NCBI GenBank assembly: GCA_035771165.1
Contig: JAWNZC010000258.1
Location: 1,549,001-1,613,000 of the forward strand
DNA: 64,000 nt
From: Paragorgia papillata
Lineage: Eukaryota > Cnidaria > Anthozoa > Scleralcyonacea > Coralliidae
Direction: 5' to 3'
Below the pieces are notes generated by a model that saw only the letters and a list, made by a program, of their open reading frames with translations, was not told the DNA's origin and searched no databases. Both the position numbers and the translations under genes were made by a program. Shown here in pieces: positions 1 through 11,773 of this stretch; within the stretch, counting starts at the first letter, position 1, and each line of letters opens with the position of its first letter.

Positions 1-800
1 AATGTCCAGAAATTTTTTGAAATGTTAGTCACTAGTTGGTTTACACAAATATCTGATATCACTTACTGTATGTAGAAGTTCGGTTTTGACCATTCTTGCC
101 TGGGTGTTTGTTTATAAATGTATTGTACTTCAGCTGCACATTTGGAAGCTTTGTAGATAGAAATGGATTAATTTGTATATAGTTTCTGTGCACTTCTGTG
201 CAAGTGACTTGATTACTCAGGCGTAAACAAAATGAAACTAAAGTTCTTTTAATGTTTTAGGTTTATATGTTTATTGTGGATGTGTATAGAACTATTTAAT
301 GTGTGCAGTTAATGTAATCTCCTAACGACAATTCTTGATAAAAATGTGACCAACTTTCTTATTTTTACACATAATAGAATTCATAATACTTTTGTTACTG
401 CAAATGGGAACCCAAGTGGAAATTGTATTCTGTTTTAATGAAGGTTTCAAGTGAAAAAAGTAGACCCAGTTACAGTAGCTATAAATTTGAATTTCTATTA
501 CTACTGTGACTTAAAACCATGGCAAAATCATTGCATGCTTTTAAAAAGCATACATGTTACAGCTAATCGTGAGTTAATTCATACACAAGTAGATCCAGAG
601 AGTATTCTAACGATAATATATTAAATTGAAAGGACAAGGAAAGGACTAATTACAGAACCATATGGATAGTTTGATGCTCAATGTTGGCAATTGTCCAGCC
701 TTACAAAAATAACAATTATTATACATTAATAAGAAAATGAGTTGCTTGCCTTAATACAAAAGCAGTCATTTTTCCGCCGAAGCCTTCTTTAAGTCCTTTC
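1..800. other. Non-coding flank, no feature seen
   Basis: AT-rich sequence downstream of the minus-strand frame that ends at 801. I see no coding frame, repeat or RNA gene in it. It may include the 3' untranslated part of that frame, but no polyadenylation signal could be assigned with confidence. Confidence 0.4.
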
Positions 801-2111
801 TTAGTGCCTTGCTCTTCGTTTGTTTCTGTTGTACTTGGTGATGTAGTCTCTGGCATATGAAAAAGATCTAACTTTTAAATAAAGTTTTACCACATTTTCC
901 AAGCACAACTTTTGAGTTGGAGATGAAAGTTCAATGCCAGATGACAACACAATGTTCTCCCACAAAGACTTCACAACAGGAGACTCGAGCACCGAATTGC
1001 AAATGTATTCAGTGGGGATACTTCTCAATGTTTCCTTGGTCTTGTTGACTTCGCGTCTAAACGATAACTCAGCGACTTCCAGAATGCTAACCAAGTCATC
1101 ACAGGGTGAGATAAGTCCCCCTCTGGTTCGAGCAGATATAAAGTTATTTGTTGTGTCAGTCGACTTCATGACTTGTAGTAGGGCTTGAATTTCCTCATTG
1201 CATTTACCTTTTTTCACTTTATTCGTCTGATGAAGTTTACTGACAATATATCCAGCGATATATGACAGCGGTCCGTGTTCGGCTGGATCAAGTTGTGGCG
1301 AACAAGCTGACGTTTCCTCTTGCTTTTCATTCGCAATATTTTGATTCGAAGTGTTGAAGAAGCCAACCAAAAAATCAGGCAGTTGAATCATTATCAAGTT
1401 CGCTATTTTATAGTCTTGGCATTTTAGTATCTCGCACGATCGAGGAATCAGACCATAAAACGATTCGAGCAACTTGTCCTGATTTTTCTTTCGACGAAAC
1501 GTTTCATACAGAGGAAGCAGAGCATCAAATAAGGCTTCAGTGGACGAAACAGTGGCTAAAGCGGCGTTTGTCGCGCTGCCGTAAATATCTTCCTCTATAA
1601 TTCTCATTTTAATGGCCTCAACATAACCATCAACGGTGTCTTTGTCGAGGTCGAGTGTGGCAGTCTCGCCAGGCGGTCCAGACGCGTTGCTTTCTCGTCC
1701 ACCATGTTTGGAATTAGTGTGTCTTGTTAGACCACCTTTGGACTTGCACACTTTGGCGCATTGCTCACACTGAAATGACTTCTTGCCTTCGATTTCCACA
1801 ACAGCCTCGCTAAATTCATTGTCCACTTCGTCTGTTTCCGTTTCAGTGACGGCAACGCTGATGAGAAGGTTGTAAGAATCATCTGTTTCTCCCTGACATG
1901 GTTCTCCAAGAGGCGAATCGTGCGGGGAGATATCGACCACTTCCACTTGGCTTTGAATAAAGACCATTTGCTCCTCAACGTACTCGCCACCACGGTTAAT
2001 GTCGCCACGCACCTCCTCATCCATATCTCCCAAATTTTCTTCGTGAAACAACCCGAAATCATTCGAAATAGGACACTTTCTCCCGAAATTGAATAGTCTC
2101 CTTATGCACAC
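801..2111 (-). CDS. C2H2-finger protein with transposase-like C-terminal domain
   Basis: A 436-codon uninterrupted frame. Residues about 1-110 are acidic and low in complexity. A single C2H2 finger follows (CEQC ... HTNSKH, about residues 114-136). The C-terminal half contains the blocks PLSYIAGYIVSKLH and RGGLISPCDDLV and ends with KLYLKVRSFSYARDYITKY. The 'GGL' block followed by a helical tail resembles the C-terminal part of P-element/THAP9-type transposases; that is an inference from pattern, and no DDE catalytic triad can be seen. The start at 2111 is simply the first ATG, and no splice acceptor upstream was certain. The last ten codons look shifted: right after ITKY another frame reads on as a basic, lysine-rich tail of about twenty residues to a stop near 770, so one base may have been lost. 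It may be a domesticated gene or a recent element copy. Confidence 0.6.
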   Translation of the reverse strand: MCIRRLFNFGRKCPISNDFGLFHEENLGDMDEEVRGDINRGGEYVEEQMVFIQSQVEVVDISPHDSPLGEPCQGETDDSYNLLISVAVTETETDEVDNEFSEAVVEIEGKKSFQCEQCAKVCKSKGGLTRHTNSKHGGRESNASGPPGETATLDLDKDTVDGYVEAIKMRIIEEDIYGSATNAALATVSSTEALFDALLPLYETFRRKKNQDKLLESFYGLIPRSCEILKCQDYKIANLIMIQLPDFLVGFFNTSNQNIANEKQEETSACSPQLDPAEHGPLSYIAGYIVSKLHQTNKVKKGKCNEEIQALLQVMKSTDTTNNFISARTRGGLISPCDDLVSILEVAELSFRREVNKTKETLRSIPTEYICNSVLESPVVKSLWENIVLSSGIELSSPTQKLCLENVVKLYLKVRSFSYARDYITKYNRNKRRARH

Positions 2112-2292
2112 CTTTGATGATTTCCAGTGTTTACACAGCTTGTGCCGTCATCTCATCACGTGATTATATTTCCTTTGATCCCCCACATGAGTTGCCGCAT
2201 TCTTTGAAGTTTGCCGGCTAGCCTAACCAGTCTCCCTTCTATTAACCGTGGACACATTGATTGAAGGTAAAAAGCAGTTTCGATAATATGAA

Positions 2293-2888
2293 CAGTGGCG
2301 GCGCTATGGAGGGGCCTGGGTGGGCCTCGGCCCACCCAAAAATTCATTGTGCCCACACACAAAATTTTGGTATTTCCTCCTTTTCGTGTTTAATTATTTA
2401 TATTTAAACAAACATCCCATAAAAAGCTCTCTATTGTCAATGCGACACCAAATAAACTTTCCGAGTTTCCGTTAAATGAGATTCTGGCATCTGGATGTAA
2501 CATAATTTCGTTAATGTTATATGAAGTAATGTAGACCGAGGTCAGGTTGACTGCTGGTCATAAATATTTCATGTTCGGCGTAGATGCGCGTCTCTGAAAT
2601 TCGCTAAAACTTCACTGATTTATACGTTTAATTTATAAGTTTATCCGACAATGCAGATTTTTTTCAAGTTATCGTACATCAGGTAAGCTTGTTTAATATA
2701 AATTAAAGGCTGTTTCGTAGTATCGCATTCCATAATCCGCGATTCGCTACTCGTTAGTCATTGGCGACTATCAGGCGTGCCGTCCAGATAACAGATCTGT
2801 ATATCGACCCCATCTTTGTGCCCACTCAGGATCATTTGTGCCCCCCCCCCCAAAAAAAAAATACGGATAATTTCTGGCACCGCCACTG
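2293..2888. mobile_element. hAT-type MITE with 8-bp target duplication
   Basis: A 596-bp element bounded by inverted termini CAGTGGCGGCGC (left) and GCACCGCCACTG (right), 11 of 12 matching. The flanks are AATATGAA at 2285-2292 and GATATGAA at 2889-2896, an 8-bp target duplication with one mismatch. An 8-bp duplication with CAG-type ends is the hallmark of hAT transposons. No transposase is encoded, so this is a non-autonomous copy. Both ends carry C-rich runs just inside the termini. Confidence 0.75.
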
Positions 2889-2896
2889 GATATGAA

Positions 2897-4850
2897 ATGT
2901 TTGTTGTTGTTGTTTGCTGTTTCTTGTCTCCATGCCATAAGAAAATCGTAAAAAATTCTGAGTTGCTTTAGCCGGCTGTTGCTTGTGGATGATATGGTTA
3001 ATTTGTCTAAAAGAGGCTTACAATGTTGCTTGTGTGTGAAAGCTCAGTTATGAAGTCAAGTGTTGACCCATCTTTATGACTGTCTTAGATACTTTCTTTA
3101 TATATTTTTTAGAACAAATTAAATTATTTTTCGTGCAATGCATTCTTAAATTATTGTAAAACAAATTAAGTAATCTTCGCCCATTTCAGCCGAGGCCGAC
3201 CTGAGATGGCCTCTTACCTTTGCTGAACAAAATTGTATGGCATTAGCAAGAATACTCAGCCTCAGGCAGGAATATATTAAGTAAATAACTGCACTTAGTT
3301 TATTCATGCATAAATTATCTTTGATGTTTAAAACTACGTCTAGAATACTATTTTTTTGGTAAATAACGACAAATATCGTGTATCATGAATAAACTAAATC
3401 AGTCGGTAACTAAGCTAAAGTTAGTTACCTCGGTCCTCGGTAACTAAATACGCTTATTACCTCCTCGGTAATTAACTCGTATTATATAAAATGTCCTCTT
3501 TTCAATTATACCTCCATAAGAAAGCGCATTATATTGTCCAGTACGTCCTCAGCCAGGTGATTTCTCATCTTTGTGGCTGCATCAGGTTGAAAGTGCTGTT
3601 GTGTTAACCGCTCGTGTAGTGGGAGAGAAAAGCAGTTCTAATACCAGTCATAAGCATCTTGAGATTGTTGCCAGGTGATAATATTCTCTCCTTTTTTGAG
3701 GCAGCGTGGTTTTTCACTTCTGTTACTCTTCTAAATGTTGTTGCGGATTTTCTTTATATTGTGCTGGAATTAAAAACATCGATTATACATGGTGCGGTAG
3801 TACAAAATACAAATTCATTATGTGATATAATTTTATGTAATTTTCCAGTACATGCATGAAATTAGAAATAAGCTCATGAGCAAATTATAAATTTATTTTT
3901 ATCATCATTTAGAGATTATAGACTCTGAATAACTGTTTTCAACTCGTTGATGAAACTTAATATTATTGGAAGATGAATTGAAGACTTACAGTGAAACTTA
4001 GTGTCGTATGTAAATCTGAGCAAGTCAGAAAATAAAAATAATTCTAACATCATTTTTTGACGCTGTCCTTGATAATTGTGTTTTGCAATCTTTCCAAATA
4101 AATTAAACTGAACATGAAAATAGGCATTAGTTAAATAATAGTATTAAAATAATTTTTGCCTAAATCTTTAAAGGAATATGTGATAACCATAATCATGTGA
4201 TCTAATATATAATATACAAAATAGGTACGTTTTCACGTACATGTATCTACTGCTGCGGATGTAACTATAAGCTGCCATATACTATAACATACACTACCCT
4301 ACAATGATTGTGTTGTGTATATTATCACAGTATTACTTCCGATGTATAAGGAAGGAAACGTATTGACGTTCTTTTGAATAAAATTGCTGACCCTTTCCGA
4401 AGAAAACTTAAGGACATCTTAGGCAAAATAAGTTTGCTCTTCGGACGTATTAAAAATAGGTGCACATGAAAGGTATGTTGGGATTTGAATTTTTTTGGCA
4501 AAATAAAAAAAATGCATAAGAACTTCCTATATTTTTAAAACAACAGCTGCAAATAATTGTTTATTGTTTTTAAATTGTTACAGTCATAGATAGCAATGCG
4601 TAACGTTATAGTACATCAAGTACTGCATCGAGTAACGTAAACTGATGATCATACAAGCAAACGAAACTAGAACTTAAACTACCTGTATAACATACAAAAG
4701 TTTGTTTAAACTGACAAAAAAACTCATTTTTAAACATAACACACAAAAGTTTCTTCAAACTGACGAAATACATCTTTAAAGTTTTAAAGTCTTATGTAGG
4801 ATAAACAAATGCGACTAGGTGAAACATAGTTATGAGATTTGCACTGCAGT
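2897..4850. other. AT-rich non-coding stretch
   Basis: No convincing gene. Short open frames here have no recognisable motif. The right part (about 4,400-4,850) may be the lost or degenerate 3' end of the Helentron whose endonuclease tail ends near 4,990, but no terminal hairpin or CTRR-type end was found. Confidence 0.35.
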
Positions 4851-4989
4851 GACCACACCATTGTAATTGTTTTGTACTGAAAAGTTTTCCATAGCCAGCA
4901 AAGACTCAGAAATGTCATGATTTGTTACATTGTGGTCATCCTTTAAGTCGGGACAAATCTCCGCCAATACATCTTTGAACATTGTCAAA

Positions 4990-5165
4990 CGAAACGGTTC
5001 CGTTTTATAGTGGTTTGGTTGTCAGTAGTATAATTGGATATTAATTGTCTGTAATTATTATCATAAATAAATAGATTATATAAAGGCCTTCTGGCACACT
5101 CATCAAGCCAGTTAATATCAAAATAATAATATTGCATTGAGAAGATGTTAAGCTCAATACTTCAT
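4990..5165 (-). pseudogene. Helentron endonuclease, C-terminal piece
   Basis: Minus-strand codons read LNEVLSLTSSQCN and, after a one-base shift, DINWLDECARRPLYN then YRQLISNYTTDNQTTI. This is the end of an exonuclease/endonuclease/phosphatase (AP-endonuclease) domain, in which a D-x-N block and a late T-T-N/D-x-T block are typical. The expected terminal S-D-H block is missing; the sequence runs into unrelated frame after TTI. It is the continuation of the frame interrupted at 8,232 by the piggyBac-type insertion. Confidence 0.7.
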
Positions 5166-5169
5166 TTAA

Positions 5170-8100
5170 CCCTTTGTCTACCACCATAAGAATCCTGTAT
5201 GAAAGTCATCCTTTGTTATTTTATCACAAAGGAGGCATTGAATGTGAATTAAAAAAAAATTCTAAGAATTTCCAAAATTCTAAGAAATTAGAGTGATGGG
5301 ACTTTGAAGTCCCTATGTCTATGTGAGTTATCGGACACAATGTAAAAAAGATTCAAGAAAATCAACATATTTGAGGAAAAATAACTATATTTTTGTAAGT
5401 TAACACTTCAAATTTACATTTAAAAATAATGTATATGAATTGTTGAAATATTACATATAAAAATATATTGTGTGCAGCCTAGATAAGACCTTATTTACAA
5501 TGTTGTGGACTTACAGGTACATAGTATATAATTACTAGCTGGCATTGCAAGGCTAATTATTTACACTGATTGTACCTCAAACAGAAGAGTTCATTGTTCA
5601 ATCTCATGATATTCATTGAAGCAATTTTTATTTGCATTGCGGCACAAAAATATTTTGCACATGGAGCACTGACTATGAGGGCAGGATTCAACCTTTTTTG
5701 GGGAACAAACCTCACAGCGACCCCTTTTCTTCCCATAAACAATCCAGTGAGCCCCCTGTTTTCCAATCTGGTGGCCTTTGACACTGAGTACACAGTTTTA
5801 CGACGCTTTGTTACAGTCAGGGGGGATATCCTCAGGGGCCACCCAACCTTTGGCTTTTCGCACAGAGTGACGAGACTTTGAGCAACGTCTCTTCTAAACT
5901 CAAGTGCAGTCCATGCTTGTGTTCTCTAATTTATTAAATGCAATCATTGCATTTATCACAGTACAGATCAATTATGCCAAAGAATATTCTGTGCCACCAT
6001 TTCTTTGCCTTCCTATCCAGGCCAAACATAGCACAAAGCACATCAGCTTTCTCTACACCCCCCACCCCCCCCCCCCCCCGCCCCCCATATAAATATTGTA
6101 ATCTTTGATTGCAGTTGGGCAAGGGAACTGTTTCTTTGTGCCATCTTTCTGAGTCCTTAGAACTACAGAGCAATTTGTGCCATGAAAGTTAGAGACAACA
6201 TGAACAGGTTTGTTGTCATTCCATTTTACATATAAAATGCCTTTTGTAGATACCCGGTGATCAAACTCACCTCAATCACGATCTTTGACATTTTCTATCC
6301 CTACTGGCAGTGCTCTTCTGGTACTTCTAATGGTAGCACAAGCATCAACACTATAGGCTTTTAGGTACTCCATAAGTGGAATGGAGGAGAAATAATTATC
6401 AAAATAGACCTGGTGATGTTTGCCATGAAGATCATTAACAATAGTGCTTACCACTTTCTCACTTAGCTAACCCAAATTCATCCATTACCTCATCACTCTC
6501 ACTCCTCTCTGTCTCACTGTTTTCCCCTCGGTATATATCAAACTTACTTATGTACCCATCCTTATCAGCTTATAACGACATTTTATGGGTTTCATCGGAC
6601 AGTACTGCTTGATGGAGTGCCTACCTTTAAAAAGAATCATGCTTTCCATCTACAATGCTTAATTTTTGCAACACATATAATTTTACTTAATTATCATTCA
6701 TTGCAGAAATTAATGGCCAATTAATGGCCGTTTGTCCTTGTTATCATTAGGATCAGTGGTGTTGTCAGCCATATGTAAATTTTATAATATTAGAGTAAAC
6801 CTGTTTCTTGACAATGTTGACGAAACTATGGGCACACCAAGATCTTGGTCAGCTTTCCAATAGTGAGTCAAAGATGGCAGTATATGGTATCCCATAATAA
6901 TATTCATTCCAAGAAAGGCATAGAACTCAGCACGAGACAAAGGTGGAAAATTTCTCTCTCTCTGATTTGCGTACAGATTTGTCTGAAACAGGATGTTGTC
7001 TACCACATCAGTATCAAGATACTGTAGAAATACATCTGCTGGCGTGATGCGGTCAGAGAAGTGCTCTTTTTTAGGCCCTGCAAAATAAACAGTTTGTATT
7101 GAATATACAGTTTGTAGCAAACACAAAATTATTTGGCAAACAGTGAGTGGTATCTAATCATGACAGCAGTAGTCAAACTCATAAAGCATAAATTTGTAAG
7201 AAACATTGTTTCATTTACCTTGAGGCTGATCAAAATTGTAATTTTTTGTTGGTTTCTCCAGTTTCTTCCAACCACGCTTAGCAATCTCAACTAATGATTT
7301 GATTAATTGTGCAGTAAGTTTCTCTGTAGTTTTACTGGTGCCAAGCTGGGGCAAAGTAGTTTGCAAATGTTTTATCTGTTGAGGTGTTGTTAGCTGGTCT
7401 GAACCATTCTCTGCGATATACTTCTCTAAATATTCAACTTGTGCAACAACAGTTTCTGTTTTGGAATCTTTGACTGCAGATGCTTTCCTTGTACTCTTAG
7501 CTCTAGCTTTGGCAGTTCTCGCTTTGGGTGTGTCATTGCACTGGCTTGCTCATTACTTGTTGAAACGGCCAACAGGATCAAGCAATTCAACATCATCTCC
7601 ATCCTCCTCCTCCTCCTCCTCCTCCTCATCATCATCATCAATATTTTCAAGTGGATTATAGTCAATATCATTAACTTCATAGTCAGATTCTTCACTTGAA
7701 CTATCATTATGATCACTAGGAATGTCCTCCAACATGTCTAAAACTTCAGTAGCATTATACCTCATAACATTTTTTCCCATTGTAAAATGGTAATATAAAA
7801 TAGAGAAAAATACATTGAAATAATATTCTCACATCCTTGACCGTAACAGCTGTCGGGACTAGAAAGTCCCAGCGTAAAAATTGCCTATTTCGGAAGCAGA
7901 AACAAATAACTCTAGTTAAAAAATAGTACACAATGTTCTTTGAATGCTAAACAGTTCCCAAAAAAATTCCCGACGTGTAGAAAAAGAATAGTGATAAAAA
8001 AAGCAAGACTATCCACCTGAACATCAGCATGCTACACTTGTCAAGCCGCCATCTTGTCTTCTTGATCTGTCCATATTGGGTCCGCACTTCGTAGTGGTCA

Positions 8101-8230
8101 GCTTCAGAATATAGGTACAAATATTGATAAAAACGTACCGATAAGTCCCTATGTGTTCTAGAGTTCCTCACTTGACCGATATATCACTTACCAACCCGTG
8201 GGACTGAAAAGTCCCGTCGGTAGACACAGA
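5170..8230 (-). mobile_element. piggyBac-type element inserted in the Helentron
   Basis: The left border is TTAA (5166-5169) followed by CCCTTTGTCTACC, the TTAA-plus-CC start expected for piggyBac-family elements. The right border reads GGTAGACACAG near 8,219-8,229, an imperfect partner of the left end, and the second TTAA is lost. The disrupted Helentron frame resumes on either side, which fixes the borders independently. Three copies of a 16-bp palindromic motif GGGACTNNNNAGTCCC lie at 5298-5313, 7855-7870 and 8200-8215. Confidence 0.75.
5560..7780 (-). pseudogene. piggyBac-type (PGBD-like) transposase, decayed
   Basis: Pieces of one transposase are spread over several frames. Codons 7,780-7,553 give an acidic N-terminus (ITS low-complexity D/E runs include a stretch of eight E). 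Codons 7,126-6,782 give ITPADVFLQYLDTDVVDNIL and REFYAFLG-like sequence (here AEFYAFLGMNIIMGY), the start of the DDE_Tnp_1_7 domain. Codons 6,454-6,272 give HHQVYFDNYFSSIPLMEYL, where the FDN aspartate corresponds to a catalytic residue of the family. Codons about 5,800-5,640 give a Cys-rich end (ALIVSAPCAKYFC), as in the C-terminal zinc-binding domain. The region 6,780-6,460 is damaged. Residue correspondence is from family knowledge; frameshifts show that it is not functional. Confidence 0.75.
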
Positions 8231-8231
8231 G

Positions 8232-8628
8232 TATGGCACAATTGCTGTACTGGAATTTTAGGTGAGGGATATACACCTACTATGGTGACATGTGGCAGAA
8301 TCATTACTTTCATAATAGTTATTTCAATACCATTAATATTACGAGCATATGGATAGCCAGGGACAAAATCAACCTGACTATATACTACGGTACCTCCATA
8401 AGGTCTTGAAGTCAGAGAAGGCTCAGCATAATTTCTAAATAGGGTATACCCATCAATTGTATACATATCATTATCTGAATTATTAAATCTTGTTTCTGAA
8501 AAACTATTAATGTCAGTGCTTGTATAATTAAAATCATCACGTACATCATCAATATGTTTATGTAATGATCTTGCATTAAGGAAGCAAAGTTTAAATGAGA
8601 CTGGATTGAGGTTATAAACATGAGTCAC
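8232..8628 (-). pseudogene. Helentron endonuclease, N-terminal piece
   Basis: The frame reads KLCFLNARSLHKHIDDVRDD, then SFSETRFNN, then YTLFRNYAEP and YGGTVVYSQVD. LNARSL, a S-E-T block and a GG-x-x-x-Y block are the conserved landmarks of CR1-type apurinic endonucleases. The position directly after the helicase and on the same strand identifies it as the C-terminal nuclease of a Helentron rather than a LINE. The frame runs out at the piggyBac border, where the last codons of the 146-residue reading frame are transposon sequence. Confidence 0.75.
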
Positions 8629-8639
8629 ACTTAGTTTTT

Positions 8640-10797
8640 AAGGTAGCGTTCTGTTCTTAGACTTTCCAATTTCTGTCTTTACGTGGGGATTGACAGCTAT
8701 TTTTTGTTCACACAAGTCAGTGATCTATGATCCCCTCTATTGTTGCTACTCAGCTAAGATACACATAATGAATGTGAGGTATTGCTCTTCTAGTACTAAA
8801 GTTAATAACTATTTTCTGCTCAGTGTCACCTTGTGATCGATGAATTGTTTTAGCAGCAGCTGGTAGCAAAGGAAACTGTTTTCTTACAACTTGGGCTGTT
8901 TTGTTTCTACCCACAGCAAACTGAGTGGTAATTGGTTTTATTGGAGTCCAAGTATATTCAATACCTTGTACACATAATGTTGCCTATTCTCATGTCTTGT
9001 TTTTTCACCAACATCAAATGCACCCATATTATCCCTGATGGTTTGTTTCTCTGGTTTAATTGTATTTTTTTAATAACATTACCAGCACCATTTGTCATGC
9101 CATCATCAATTCTTACATTTATTGCTATTTCTATCCTTTCACCCACTGCCAATTGAAGGTTTGAAATTATTTGTTTTGTTTTTCGTGGATCATCTGGTAT
9201 CTGACTCATATTTTTACGTCTAAGTTAAGCAGAGTTTGCTCCTATAACACTATCAACTGCTTTCATACAATATTTTTCACCAGAAGCTGCCTGATGGGCT
9301 CTTTGATTAAACTGATTTACCTTGGTATTTTGAATGAACAGATGTGGTACATTCTTTGGATCATGTATGGTATTTTCTCCAATCAGTCTTTCCTTAATTT
9401 GTAAAATGTCATCATCAGTGTGGTTGCCTTCTCTCAGTCTATTCAAAGTTTCAGCAAACACTTTGCTCTCTTTTTGTCTCATAATTTGCTTGAGCTCAAA
9501 CATTGTGAAATACTCTCGCCATAGATTATGAGCAAGAATAGCATATTCATAATCAAGATCTTTGAATATGTATCTATCCATCACAGGCTGCAGTTGAAAT
9601 AAATCTCCAATTGCAATTATGCTTACACCTCCAAAGACTTCTTTACTTCCCTTAATATCTTTGAGTCTATTGTTAAATTGAACATTAAACATTGTACTCC
9701 CTACCATTGATATTTCATCAAGAAATATTAGTTCTACACCACCAAGTTGACTTCGTACAGTGTTGAGTCTGCTTGAGTCAAGAGGTTTGTAATTTTTTAA
9801 AGATTCACATGCTGGTACTGCAAGAGCACTGTGTATTGTATTGGCTTTGATATTAAAAGCAGCTTTACCAGTAGGGGCAAGCAATAATACTTTTACTTGA
9901 TGAAAATCATCACCAGCTCTTGTATTGTAGTATTTAAGTGCTGCATGGTACAATGCTTTGGTCACATGCGACTTTCCAACACCAGCTCCTCCAATTAGAA
10001 AACTGTAAAATGGCTTATTCGTTGTTTTAATGAGATGTAAAATATGATAAAAAAAATATTTTTGTTCTTTGTTCAACATCTGCACCATTTGTCTGTAATC
10101 ATGATCTAGTAATTCATTTAATATCAGCTGTTCACTATTTGAAGCAGCAGAAGGGATTCCAGTATCACTGGAAAGGTCATAATTGTCATTAAAATTAGGA
10201 TGCAGGTCTTTGTACACCAGATTCATCTTGACGTTGAATCTCCTGTGTTGCCGGAGCAATCAAGTCAAAATTATCATCATCCATTAATTGATCTTGAATT
10301 TCATTTAGATCTTCATTGCATATAGTATATTTTTCATTTGCTCATCTATCATATGTTTAACTTGAAAGAAGTATTCTTTATATAAAGAACAATTACCAAT
10401 TCAGTCAGTTTTTATTTCTCCATGCTGTAAACAACATGATTAATTAATGGAATGTTTCTCATGGTCTACTTTATCAAAGCAAACACTTCGTAGAATTCTA
10501 GCTTTTGATCTTTTCTTATGTTTTTGTTTTTGACAGGGTTCTTTTTCTTCGTCTTCTTCATCATCCTGATCATTAATGTTTGTCTCTAGTAGAAGATTAT
10601 CAAGATCAAGTTCTTCACATTTTTTTATATATGGTTTACTACGCGAGTCATACCATGCTGTCCTCTGAATCATCCTCCATTTCATTTATATCTTTCATTG
10701 ATTTTAATAGGTGAACCTTTTCTTCTGGGGATGAAGTATTTATGAAAACTACTTGACGAGATGATTTTACCATTGCAAGTTGTAGCACAAAATAAAC
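8640..10797 (-). pseudogene. Helentron PIF1-like helicase
   Basis: The longest intact part (10,259-9,225, 344 codons) carries Walker A GGAGVGKSHVTKAL, Walker B LIFLDEISMVG and the block GDLFQLQPV, all diagnostic of the SF1B PIF1-like helicase of Helitrons, which unwinds DNA during rolling-circle transposition. A following piece (9,209-8,958) gives LAVGERIEIAINVRIDDGMTNG in a shifted frame; near 8,800 the motif HRSQGDT and RRAIPHIHYV complete the helicase. The upstream part (10,797-10,440) holds VLQLAMVKSSRQVVFINTS and a D/E-K linker. Stops and frameshifts at about 10,640, 10,300, 9,215 and 8,760 disable it. Confidence 0.8.
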
Positions 10798-10830
10798 TGT
10801 CAGTGGTCAACGATGGCTGATGTGTGATTT

Positions 10831-11676
10831 GTGGCTCTGAAAATATCTAAGATAAATCTCGATATGCCACCCAAATTAAAAAAGAAGGCAACTACAATTT
10901 CTACATCTGACACTGAAGAAGATGAGACGGGCAACTCCATTAATTTAAATGTCTTCAAGGAGCTTATCAAAACCCAGGCTGATCTACTGAAATCCCATTT
11001 TGATTCGGCCATTGCCAGACAGGCAGAAATATTGAAACTTCACTTCAATCTGGTCATAGAAGATGTAAGTGTCAAGGTCGACAAGCATACTAAAGATATA
11101 ACTAATCTTGAAAGCAGTCTGGAATACAGTCAGCAAGATATATCTGAATTAAAAGACAAGATAATTATTCAACATGAAAACCTCCTTGCCAAAGATAAAA
11201 TTATCTCTGACCTCGACAGTGACATGGCAAAGATGAAGTCTAAATTGATCTACCTTGAAAACCAAAGTAGACGTAATAATATTAGAATAAATGGCATCCC
11301 AGAAGACTACAACGAGATATGGGAGCAAACAGAAGAGAAAGCTAGAAAGATGTGGAAGGACAAACTAAATTCGGAAATGGAGCCGCAGTTCGAACGAGCT
11401 CATCGAACAGGTCGTAAACGGAATGCTGATGGTTCGCCCCTTACTAAACCTAGAACGGTGATATGTAAACTATACGATTGGAAAATAAAAGATGCTATTA
11501 TGAAATCTGCGAGAAGAATACAGCCCGATGATTTATATGTTAGCGAAGATCTCGCCGAGGAAACCATAAAGAAAAGGAAAGAACTTTTACCTCGACTTAA
11601 AGAAGCCAAAGAACAAGGCAAAATCGCATATTTCGTTCTGGATAGGCTAATAGTAAAGAACAGGCGAGCACCATGA
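10831..11676 (+). CDS. LINE ORF1 protein (coiled coil plus RNA-binding domain)
   Basis: An intact 281-codon frame. Residues about 40-140 are heptad-rich and should form a coiled coil; the block YLENQSRRNNIRINGIPE (about 146-163) followed by FERAHRTG and RTVICKLYDW is the signature of the RRM-like Transposase_22/L1 ORF1-type RNA-binding domain. A basic C-terminus (about 240-281) follows. Proteins of this kind coat LINE RNA and act as chaperones. The ATG at 10,831 is 33 bases from the element's left border, and a second ATG at codon 12 (DMPPKLKKK) is the likelier start of the protein. Downstream ORF2 begins about 100 bases after the stop. Confidence 0.8.
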   Translation: MALKISKINLDMPPKLKKKATTISTSDTEEDETGNSINLNVFKELIKTQADLLKSHFDSAIARQAEILKLHFNLVIEDVSVKVDKHTKDITNLESSLEYSQQDISELKDKIIIQHENLLAKDKIISDLDSDMAKMKSKLIYLENQSRRNNIRINGIPEDYNEIWEQTEEKARKMWKDKLNSEMEPQFERAHRTGRKRNADGSPLTKPRTVICKLYDWKIKDAIMKSARRIQPDDLYVSEDLAEETIKKRKELLPRLKEAKEQGKIAYFVLDRLIVKNRRAP

Positions 11677-11773
11677 CAGACTTTTTGGCTACCTAAACTA
11701 TGAAACATAAAATTCTGACTGGTATGTTATTAATTATTGTGTATATATTTATATTTATTAACTTTCAATCTTA

